Made by a program: the position numbers and the translations under genes. A DNA stretch of 64,000 bases from Haloarcula regularis (lineage in GTDB: Archaea > Halobacteriota > Halobacteria > Halobacteriales > Haloarculaceae), in NCBI RefSeq assembly GCF_029338315.1, contig NZ_CP119794.1:2232001-2296000 (forward strand), in the 5' to 3' direction. Of the stretch, positions 34,507-43,000 are shown piece by piece. The notes beneath the pieces were generated by a model. That model saw only the letters and a list, made by a program, of their open reading frames with translations, made no database searches and was not told the DNA's origin. Each line of letters opens with the position of its first letter. The stretch's first letter is position 1.

Positions 34507-35940
34507 ATGGGGCTGTTCGACAGTATCAGGAACGCCGTCGGCGGGTCGGCCGACGACGCCGGGGACGACGCGTCGTCGCTGCGGGACAGCACCACGCTCG
34601 ACCCGACGGACTTCCGTACGCGGGCCGAGTCGGTCGCTGACGCCGACGGTCTCGACTTCTCGCGCGGGTCGCTCGCCCACCTCGACAGCCACGTGGCGTC
34701 GCTGTCCGACCCCGAGACGGCCGACGACGCGGCGGCCCCGACGACGTACGCGGACCCGGCCCTGCGGTACGGGAGCTACCTCGGCGAGGTGCTCGTCCGC
34801 GCGTACGACGGTGCCTGGACGCGCGACGAGGGCTGGGGGGTCACCGTCGCCGGCCCCGACGACGAGGTGACCGTCGCCGTCTTCGACATCGCCGCCCGCT
34901 CGCTCGACGGCGACCCCGTGTTCGCGGCCATCGTCGAGCGTCTCGAGGCGGAGCTCGCGCTCGGGGCCGACGCGAACGCGGACGGCCTGTCCACGGCACC
35001 CGAACCCGAGGCGGGTCCCGAGGAGGGGGCGAGTGACCCGGCGGCCGCCCCGAAATCGGGCGCCCAGACGGCCACCGAGGACGACGCGACCAGTGGCGAC
35101 GGTGCGGCCCCGGACGTCTCCGCCGGGGCGTCGATACCCGACGCGAGCCCAGCGGCGGACGACACAGCAGCCGGTAGTTCGGACGGGGGCGACACGACAG
35201 CCGACGGTGTCGCGGCCGACGATGCCACGGTAGCGGCGGCGGGAGAGACGGCCGGCGATGTCACAGCCGAGGCTGACACGGAACCCGTCACCCCCGACCC
35301 GGAGACGGACCAGCAGTCCGACGAGCCGGCGACCGCCTTCATCGCCGAGGCCGAGGCCGAGTCCGAGGCCGCCGGGGCAGGGGACGACGTGGCCGTCGAG
35401 ACGCCCGACGCTTCGGACACCTCCGCCCCCTCGGGTGGCGGCATCGACCTCGGGAGCGACGCCCCGGCCGCGGAGCCGGCCGGGCCCGCGGACGCGCCGG
35501 ACGCCGACCCGACCGCGGGCGACGGCCTGCGGGCCGAGTACGCCGATACGGCCCAGGAGTTCGCCGCGTTCTGGAGCGAGCACGACCTGGACTTCGACCC
35601 CGACTCGCTGTCCCGACTCGACGCGCTCGTCGACGGCGAGTGGGACGCCGGCCGGTTCCGGGACGCCACGTTCGGCGCCGAGGCGGACTTCGACGACCGG
35701 GCGTTCACGAGTCTCGTCACCGAGCTCGGGAGTTACTTCGGCGAGGTGCTGGTGCGTACGGTCGACGGCGAGTGGACCGAGGCGACCGATCACGGGGCGG
35801 CTGTCGTCGTCGCCACCGACACCGACCCGCTGGCGGTGCCCGTGTTCACGGTCGCCGAGAACTCGCTCCGGCAGACCGCGGTCTTCGAGCGGAGCTACGA
35901 GGCGCTGCTCGAGGACATCGGCCGGGGCGACGTCGCGTAG
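34507..35940 (+). CDS. Large acidic two-domain protein of unknown function
   Basis: 477-aa protein with two related ~110-residue domains (about 35-165 and 325-475) separated by a ~150-residue linker almost wholly of Ala, Asp, Glu, Thr, Gly and Pro. Both domains show the order DGLxF(S/D)..SL..LD, then a Y(L/F)GEVLVRxxDGxW segment, then V(A/P)VF..A..SL and a closing helix. I do not recognise a family. The linker looks disordered and highly negatively charged, usual for halophiles but extreme here. Independent of the helicase, from which it is 62 bp distant. Confidence 0.75.
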   Translation: MGLFDSIRNAVGGSADDAGDDASSLRDSTTLDPTDFRTRAESVADADGLDFSRGSLAHLDSHVASLSDPETADDAAAPTTYADPALRYGSYLGEVLVRAYDGAWTRDEGWGVTVAGPDDEVTVAVFDIAARSLDGDPVFAAIVERLEAELALGADANADGLSTAPEPEAGPEEGASDPAAAPKSGAQTATEDDATSGDGAAPDVSAGASIPDASPAADDTAAGSSDGGDTTADGVAADDATVAAAGETAGDVTAEADTEPVTPDPETDQQSDEPATAFIAEAEAESEAAGAGDDVAVETPDASDTSAPSGGGIDLGSDAPAAEPAGPADAPDADPTAGDGLRAEYADTAQEFAAFWSEHDLDFDPDSLSRLDALVDGEWDAGRFRDATFGAEADFDDRAFTSLVTELGSYFGEVLVRTVDGEWTEATDHGAAVVVATDTDPLAVPVFTVAENSLRQTAVFERSYEALLEDIGRGDVA

Positions 35941-35997
35941 CCCCCGTCCCGCTCCCGTACCCGTATCCTTTTGCTACTGGCATCGCTCGTACCCGAC

Positions 35998-37884
35998 GTG
36001 GTACTTGGACCCGTCACACCGGGCATGGCGTTCGTGTTCGTCGTCATTCTGGCCGCGCTGGCGCTGTTCGCGACGGAGGCGCTGCCGGTCGACGTGACCG
36101 CTATCGCCGTCATGGTCACGCTGATGCTGGTCGAACCGGTGACCGCGGTCGCCGCCGATGCCGGCCTGTTGACCGGCCCGATATACGTCCTTCACCGGCC
36201 CGGTGACGGCGTCTCGCCGCTCGCACGCGGCCTCTCCGGGTTCGCGTCGACGGCGACGATAACCGTCCTCGCGATGTTCATCCTCTCCGACGGCGTCCAG
36301 CGGACCGGCATCGTTCAGATGCTCGGGCACCGCCTGGCGACCCTGACCGGCGAGAACGAGTCCCGGCAGCTGGGCGCGACCGTCGGCCTCGTCGCGCCCA
36401 TCTCCGGATTCATCAACAACACCGCCGCGGTCGCCATCCTCCTGCCGATGGTGACCGACATCGCCCACAACGGCAAGGTGTCGCCGTCGAAACTCCTCTT
36501 GCCGCTCTCGTATGCCTCGATGTTCGGCGGGATGCTGACCCTCATCGGCACCTCGACGAACATCCTTGCCTCCCAGATCTCGGCGGAGCTGCTCGACCAC
36601 CCCTTCGGGATGTTCGAGTTCACCCAGCTGGGCGCCGTCGTCACCGTCGTCGGCGTCGTCTACCTGCTGACCGTCGGGCGCTACCTGGTGCCCGGCCGCA
36701 TCGACGTCCAGGACGACCTCACGGCCGAGTTCGAGATGGGCGAGTACCTCACCGAGGTGGTCGTCCGCGAGGACTCCCCGCTCGTCGGCGAGACGGTCCA
36801 GGAGGCCCTGGCCGAGACGGAGTTCGACGTCGACGTCATCCAGCTGGTCCGTGGCGGGCGGACGTTCCTCGAACCGCTCGGCCCCAAGGGAATCCAGGCC
36901 GGCGACGTCTTCGCTGTCCGGACCGACCGGGACACCCTGGTCGAACTGCTTGACGCCGAGGGCCTGGACCTCATCCCCGAGGTACAGGTCGACGACGAGG
37001 AGTTAGAGAGTGCGAGCGAGCGCCAGAACCTCGTCGAGGTGGTCGTCGCGCCGGGCTCGTCGCTCATCGGGCAGACGCTGGTCACCTCGAACTTCCGCCA
37101 GCGCTACGACGCGACGGTGCTGGCCCTGCGCCACGGCGAGGAACTGTACCGCCGCCGGATGGACCGGGTCCGCCTGCGCATCGGCGACACGCTGCTCGTC
37201 CAGGCCACGCCCGAGAGCATCGACCGTCTCAACGTCAACCGCGACTTCATCGTCGCCCAGGAGGTCGAACGCCCCGACTTCCGCCGCGAGAAGATCCCCG
37301 TCGCCGTCGGCATCGTCGCCGCCGTCGTCGGCGTCGCCGCCCTCACGCCCATCCACATTGTCGTCTCCGCGCTCGCCGGTGCCGTGGCGATGGTCGTCAC
37401 GCGCTGTCTCGAACCCCAGGAACTGTACGACGCCGTCCAGTGGGACGTCATCTTCCTGCTCGCGGGCGTCATCCCGCTTGGCGTCGCGCTCCAGGAGACC
37501 GGCGGGGCGGACCTGCTCGCGGACCTGTTCGTCCTCGCGGCGCCCGGCCTCCCGGCTATCGTCGCACTGGGTCTGATGTACGTCGTCACCGCGCTGCTGA
37601 CCAACGTCATCTCGAACAACGCCTCCGTGGTGTTGATGATCCCCGTCGCCGTCGAGGCCGCCCAGCAACTCGGTGCCAACGCCTTCGCGTTCGTCCTCGC
37701 CGTGACCTTCGCCGCCTCGACGGCGTTCATGACGCCCGTCGGCTACCAGACGAACCTGCTGGTCTACGGTCCCGGCGGCTACCGCTTCACCGACTATCTG
37801 AAGGTCGGCGCGCCGCTCCAGGCTCTCTTCGCCGTCGTCACGACCCTCGGCATCGCCTTCTTCTGGGGCCTCGCGCCCACGTGA
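35998..37884 (+). CDS. DASS/SLC13-type transporter with two TrkA-C domains
   Basis: About 628-aa membrane transporter. TM helices are split in two bundles by a ~200-residue cytoplasmic insert containing two TrkA-C (RCK-C) modules (TEVVVREDSPLVGETVQ and VEVVVAPGSSLIGQTLV), each with the family sequence GDxxxVxxxxxxxxxL. Hairpin loops with SGFINNTAAVAIL, GTSTNIL and SNNASVVLMIPVAVEA match the SNT motifs of the divalent-anion:sodium symporter family (SLC13, citrate/sulfate/phosphate). The ion specificity is unknown; nucleotides or ions may gate it. GTG at 35998 is used. Confidence 0.83.
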   Translation: MVLGPVTPGMAFVFVVILAALALFATEALPVDVTAIAVMVTLMLVEPVTAVAADAGLLTGPIYVLHRPGDGVSPLARGLSGFASTATITVLAMFILSDGVQRTGIVQMLGHRLATLTGENESRQLGATVGLVAPISGFINNTAAVAILLPMVTDIAHNGKVSPSKLLLPLSYASMFGGMLTLIGTSTNILASQISAELLDHPFGMFEFTQLGAVVTVVGVVYLLTVGRYLVPGRIDVQDDLTAEFEMGEYLTEVVVREDSPLVGETVQEALAETEFDVDVIQLVRGGRTFLEPLGPKGIQAGDVFAVRTDRDTLVELLDAEGLDLIPEVQVDDEELESASERQNLVEVVVAPGSSLIGQTLVTSNFRQRYDATVLALRHGEELYRRRMDRVRLRIGDTLLVQATPESIDRLNVNRDFIVAQEVERPDFRREKIPVAVGIVAAVVGVAALTPIHIVVSALAGAVAMVVTRCLEPQELYDAVQWDVIFLLAGVIPLGVALQETGGADLLADLFVLAAPGLPAIVALGLMYVVTALLTNVISNNASVVLMIPVAVEAAQQLGANAFAFVLAVTFAASTAFMTPVGYQTNLLVYGPGGYRFTDYLKVGAPLQALFAVVTTLGIAFFWGLAPT

Positions 37885-37940
37885 CACGGGCGGCCCCGCA
37901 ACGAAACCCTTTACTCCGTGACCATGGGATACTGAGATGC

Positions 37941-38011
37941 GGGACCGTGGGTTAGTGGTATACTCCGGGCCTTGGGTGCCCGTGACCCCGGTTCGAATCC
38001 GGGCGGTCCCA
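37941..38011 (+). tRNA. tRNA-Pro (anticodon TGG)
   Basis: Acceptor stem GGGACCG/CGGTCCC with discriminator A at 38011, D-arm GGTTAGTGGTATAC, anticodon stem CGGGC/GCCCG with loop CTTGGGT (anticodon TGG), T-arm CCCGG TTCGAAT CCGGG. No intron, no encoded CCA. Its 3' end is the target of exact 25-bp duplication further downstream, a typical mark of integration. Confidence 0.95.
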
Positions 38012-38080
38012 CGTTCTTCCGAGACCCAGCGGGGACCTCCGTGTCCGAGCGACGCGTCTCGGTACTCCTGGGACGACCGC

Positions 38081-38157
38081 GGATTCGAACCCTGGCAGTC
38101 GCAGCGCGAACGGAGTGAGCGACCGTCTGCCTCCGGTTCGAATCCGGGCGGTCCCAC
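38081..38157 (+). repeat. tRNA-Pro 3'-end repeats (candidate att remnants)
   Basis: The last 25 bases of tRNA-Pro plus one flanking base (37988-38012) recur exactly at 38133-38157. A third, degenerate copy of the T-arm (GGATTCGAACCCTGGCAG) lies at 38081-38098. Direct repeats of a tRNA 3' end are left by site-specific recombinases of integrative elements. No integrase gene lies between or immediately downstream; the adjoining accessory-like DNA to about 39.9 kb may be what remains. Confidence 0.75.
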
Positions 38158-38162
38158 TACCA

Positions 38163-38303
38163 CTTTACTTCGTCGCCTTTCCTCGCGCGCTCGGTGAGCG
38201 CGCTGTGGGAAGGCTCCTCGCAAAAACGTGGGGAAAAAGGCGGAATCGCCGCTCTGCGGCGATTCCGTGAAACTGCTCGCTTCGCTCGCGGTACAGTTGC
38301 TCG
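38163..38303. repeat. Intergenic bipartite hairpin element, copy 5
   Basis: CTTTACTTCGTCG, GC stem (GCGCGCTCGGTGAGCGCGC), GGCTCCTCGCAAAAACG, A-rich run, second stem (GGAATCGCCGCTCTGCGGCGATTCC), then GTGAAACTGCTCGCTTCGCTCGC. Same order of parts as at 2066 and 20611. Lies immediately after the duplicated tRNA end. Confidence 0.6.
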
Positions 38304-38538
38304 GTTGGGTGGCGGTCAGAATCGTCCGTCATATCTCTCGGCCATATATTGAGGCTACCGTACAGCAATTCTCCTGTGACTGTCGTCACTTCGGGAATTG
38401 ATCAGTATCGACGGTATACTACTGATTTGAAACAAGCGCCCACGTGTTGAACTGAATCTCCCATCTGAACGCTCTATAGCACCCCACGTAACGCTGATTA
38501 TCATCGATAGATTGAATAGTAAATAAAATAGTTCTGCT
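38304..38538. promoter_or_regulatory. AT-rich upstream region of the pilin-like gene
   Basis: A 235-bp region clearly richer in A/T than the genome average. A/T blocks (TTGAATAGTAAATAAAATAG) end about 10 nt before the GTG of 38539 and may contain the TATA box. No open reading frame of interest is present. Confidence 0.4.
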
Positions 38539-39669
38539 GTGTACGTGACGGTGGATAATATACTAGGGGCCGACGACGCCGTCTCGTCGGTTATCTCGGT
38601 CGTCCTGATGGTGGCTATCGTGGTGATATTGGGGGCCGTCGTATCGGTGTTCGCGCTTGGCATCGGAGAGAGCGTCGATAGTACTGTACCGAGTGCGAAT
38701 TTCGAGTTCGAGTACGAATCGAGTGGCGGCGAGGTAACCGTCACACACAGCAACGGAGACTCACTCAGTGGGTCACAGGTCCGGTTCGCGGGAGCCGCGA
38801 CCGAACAGACGTCGTTCGGCGGTACCGATTGGGGAACAGGCGAAATAAGTGCGGGTGACTCCGCCACCGTGAAGGTCGATAGAGGTGAGACCCTGCGGGT
38901 CGTCTGGCAGGCCGACGACGGCAGCGGGCAGACCGCCACGCTCGGTGAGTACGAGGTGCCAGACGAGGGACTGATCCACTCGATTTCGGGTATAATCACT
39001 GGTGGCGATATTCAACCCGATGGCAATGGACTCACTGTCGATGTCAGTAGCGATATCGAACAACTCCAAGGCGGCAGCGCCGAGGCCAGGATATTTACGG
39101 ACGGCACCTTGTACACGACGACGACTATCAGTGGATCGGGAGAACAGACGCTTCTCTCCAGCTCCCAAACCTTGTATAACACCGACTACGAGGTGCGTGC
39201 CTACGAGACGAGCAACTACAACAACGAAGTCGGTAGGTTTGGCCCCGACAAAGAGCCCTCCAGTGCCACGATTGGCGGGATAACGGGGGATATCAACGGC
39301 GGCCCCTGGATGAACTCGGATGGAAAAGTATCTGTATCGCTATCGAGCATCAAATCCAATGATAATGGTGTTGGTGATGATGGTGGGGACGTTTATGTTG
39401 TGGTGGACGATGATGATGATTTAGATCAAGGCGGAGCTGAGGGCGACGCAGGTGAGGCCAAAGGATACGTCTCAGAGACTGACACTTACGTTAGCTTCAC
39501 TTTTAGTGGCGGCGATAGCGATCAAGCTAACGACCATATTTACTCCGATGAAACAATGACTGTTAAGATCTATGACAATGAATCCCATTATGATAACAAT
39601 CCCGGCTCTCCGCTGGATACCGGTACGAAAAAGGCTGATGAGGGGGGGGCAGACTTTACAAGGCCGTAG
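38539..39669 (+). CDS. Type IV pilin-like surface protein (376 aa)
   Basis: The N-terminal hydrophobic stretch (DDAVSSVISVVLMVAIVVILGAVVSVFALGIGE) has the signature of haloarchaeal type IV pilins, which a prepilin peptidase cuts just before it. A large Ser/Thr/Gly/Asp-rich extracellular part follows, ending in an acidic Asp-run (VVVDDDDDLDQ). Its codon usage is visibly more A/T-rich than neighbours (GAT, AAC, TAT), suggesting lateral acquisition. Several GTG starts lie together (38539, 38545, 38551); the first is used. It may be an adhesin or pilus component. It sits alone between the tRNA-Pro repeats and a MITE-like element, with no pilus assembly genes nearby. Confidence 0.72.
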   Translation: MYVTVDNILGADDAVSSVISVVLMVAIVVILGAVVSVFALGIGESVDSTVPSANFEFEYESSGGEVTVTHSNGDSLSGSQVRFAGAATEQTSFGGTDWGTGEISAGDSATVKVDRGETLRVVWQADDGSGQTATLGEYEVPDEGLIHSISGIITGGDIQPDGNGLTVDVSSDIEQLQGGSAEARIFTDGTLYTTTTISGSGEQTLLSSSQTLYNTDYEVRAYETSNYNNEVGRFGPDKEPSSATIGGITGDINGGPWMNSDGKVSVSLSSIKSNDNGVGDDGGDVYVVVDDDDDLDQGGAEGDAGEAKGYVSETDTYVSFTFSGGDSDQANDHIYSDETMTVKIYDNESHYDNNPGSPLDTGTKKADEGGADFTRP

Positions 39670-39725
39670 CTGAGAGCAGTCACACATCAGTTGAATCGGA
39701 GAAGGCATCGAAGTGTGTTAATTCT

Positions 39726-39823
39726 CTCAGCTTTGCACGTTGAAGTAGGAGCATGACGTAGGCGCCAGCAGGAACAGTTGATGCCGATTACGGACTTCTC
39801 CGACGCTAACGTGCAAAGCTGAG
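39726..39823. mobile_element. MITE-like element with 16-bp terminal inverted repeats
   Basis: CTCAGCTTTGCACGTT at 39726-39741 and its exact reverse complement AACGTGCAAAGCTGAG at 39808-39823 bound a 98-bp piece without any open reading frame. Perfect 16-bp terminal repeats around a short non-coding core are typical of miniature inverted-repeat elements mobilised by a transposase in trans. No target-site duplication is obvious. Alternatively it could fold as a long hairpin terminator for the pilin-like gene. The spacer on to mcm (39824-40021) holds no gene. Confidence 0.65.
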
Positions 39824-40021
39824 TCAATAAAGCACCACCACTCAGTCTACGACTGCGACCTCTGAAATCTGATCCAATGACCGAGGACCGCTACGAGCAA
39901 CCCACCCCATCGTTTCACGGTCGATCAGGCCGCAGTCCCCGAGTTCGACTGGAGCGAGATCCACTTTCGCCCCGGCTTGCGAACCTTCTTAGGCTATCGG
40001 GCACAACCACTGTCCACTCAG

Positions 40022-43000
40022 ATGGCGACCGCCGAGAACACCGAACTCATCGACCGCTTCGAGGAGTTCTACCGCGATTACTACCGCAACGAGATCGGTG
40101 AGCTCGCACAGAAGTACCCCAACGACCAGAAGTCCCTGTACATCGACTGGCAGGACCTCTACCGGTTCGACCCGGACCTGGCCGACGACTACCGCACCAA
40201 ACCGCAGCAACTCCAGGAGTACGCCGAGGAGGCCCTGCGCCTGTACGACCTCCCGGTCGACGTCTCGCTCGGGCAGGCCCACGTCCGCGTCCGCAACCTC
40301 CCGAGTCCGAGGACATCCGGGAGATCCGCCACCAGCACCACGGCAACCTCATCAGCGTCCAGGGCATCGTCCGCAAGGCGACGGACGTTCGGCCGAAAGT
40401 GCTCACGGCCGCCTTCGAGTGCCAGCGCTGTGGCACCCTCACCCGCATCCCCCAGGCCGCCGGCGACTTCCAGGAACCCCACGAGTGCCAGGGGTGCGAG
40501 CGCCAGGGCCCCTTCCGGCTCAACACCGACCAGTCGGAGTTCATCGACGCCCAGAAGATCCGCGTCCAGGAGTCTCCCGAGGGCCTCCGTGGCGGCGAGA
40601 CGCCCCAGTCCATCGACGTCAACATCGAGGACGATATCACCGGAAACGTTACCGCGGGCGATCACGTCCGCGTGACCGGCGTCCTCAAGCTCGACCAGCA
40701 GGGCAACGACCGCGAGAAGTCCCCGATGTTCGACATCTACATGGACGGCGTCAGCGTCGAGATCGAGGACGAGCAGTTCGAGGAGATGGAGATCACCGAG
40801 GAGGACAAAAAGGAGATCGTCGAGCTCTCGAACGAACCCGACCTCTACGACAAGATGGTCGGGGCCATCGCACCCTCCATCTACGGCTACGAGAAAGAGA
40901 AGCTCGCGATGATGATCCAGCTGTTCTCCGGCGTGACCAAGAGCCTCCCCGACGGCTCGCGCATCCGCGGTGACCTGCACATGCTACTGATAGGTGACCC
41001 TGGCACGGGTAAGTGCCAAAAATTTGACAGCAAGGTGGCGCTTGCGGACGGTACAGAGCGTCAGATCGGAGATCTTGTAGAGTCCCGTCTGGATGCCCCT
41101 ACCAGCATTGACGACGGAGTGTATCAGCAGACAGATTTCGAAGTACAGACCGTCGATGACGACGGCTCGATTACTACCGGCACAGCAACGAAAGTCTGGA
41201 AGCGCGAAGCGCCGGAAACGCTGTACGAAATCAGAACGCAAAGCGGACGAGAAGTAACTGTCACACCGTCCCATCCCCTGTTCGTGCAGTCGGAGATGTC
41301 GCTTTCGGCGAGGCGAGCCGACCAACTATCTGAAGGTGACTTTCTCGCTGTTCCGGGCCAGCTACGTGGTGAGTGGGACAACACACTGGAGGTCCATCAC
41401 CGGACCGTCGACCGCCATAATGCGAACTCACTGACTACTCCCGAGCAAGTGACACCGCCGCTCGCTCGGTTGATGGGATATGTTATCGCCGAAGGGCACA
41501 TTAACGCGACCGAATCAAGCGGAGACGTCACGGTCACCAACGCGGACGAAGAGATAATTGAGGATGTCCTTGAGTGTGTCGAGTCACTGGGGCTGCGTGC
41601 GACGAGACGACCTCACCATACCAACGAAGACGTCGAACTCGCCTGTTGCTCGTCCGTCGAATTGATTGACTTCTTCCGGGAAATAGAACCGGCGATGCTG
41701 GAACCCTCTGCCGAACAGCGAGTGCCGGAGTGTTTGTTCCGTGCGACACCTGCGAACAAACGCGCGTTCCTCCGGGCGTATATCGACAGTGAGGGGACGG
41801 TATCGAAGAAAGAACGCGAGATCGCGGTCGGCTCGATGAGCCGCGAATTGCTCGAAGGGGTTCAGACACTCCTCCTCACATTCGGGATTACCAGTCATTT
41901 CGAATCCAGACAGGGGGGCAGCTATCGGCTCCGAATCAGCGGCACGGACTTCGTCACCTTCGTCGACCAGGTCGGCTTCGTGACAGAACGCAAATCGACC
42001 GCCTCCGCGTCGTTCTACGAGACGCCGCAGAATTCGAACACTGCTATCGTTCCAAATCTCTCGACTGATCTCAAACGAATCCGAGAATCGCTTGCACTGT
42101 CGCAGTTCGAGTGCGGTATCCCGCGAACGACGTATCAGCACTACGAGCGTGGAGACAGGAACCCCAGTCGTGACAGTTTGCTCGAGGTCGTCGCCACCTT
42201 CGAACAGCGACTCGAATGGCTCCGTGAGACGAAAGATCGGATCACAGGTGGAGAATGGACGGATATCGAGGACATTCGGGCACAGCTGAACCTCTCTCAG
42301 GACGACCTCGCAACAGCGATGGGAGTCGAACAGACGGCAGTCAGCTACTACGAACGAAACGACGCGATACCGGACGGAGGGTGTGTGGAGGATGCGAAGG
42401 AGGCGGTGATTCGAAGGATCGACCGCGGACTTTCGGTCACGACCGACGTCAAGCGACTCCGAACTATCGCAACTGCTGATGTTGCCTGGGACCGGATCGA
42501 GTCTATCGAGCCCGTCAAATCCGATGAGGAGTGGGTCTACGACCTCGAGGTCGAGGGAACGCACAGCTATCTCTCGAACGGCATCGTCTCGCACAACTCA
42601 CAGATGCTATCCTACATCCGACAAATCGCCCCACGCTCCGTCTACACCTCGGGCAAGGGATCCTCGAGCGCAGGGCTCACCGCCGCGGCGGTCCGCGACG
42701 ACTTCGGCGACGGCCAGCAGTGGACGCTGGAGGCTGGGGCACTCGTCCTGGCAGACCAGGGTATCGCTGCTGTCGACGAGCTCGACAAGATGCGGTGTGT
42801 CACCGGCGACACGCTCGTCCACCGGGCCGACGGCATCTCACGGATTCGGGACCTCGCACACGACGCCGCAGCGACGGGTACCGTCGAGGACCTCGCGAAC
42901 GGGCGCACTATCCGCGAGTTCGGTGACCTGCGCGTGTGGACGATGACCGACGACGGACGGCTCGTCACCCGTCCCGTGACCGCTATCCACGAATACGACG

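Noticed and set aside
37937-38197. Small plus-strand frame covering tRNA-Pro and its repeat
   Set aside because: Overlaps the tRNA; the translation is tRNA and repeat sequence.
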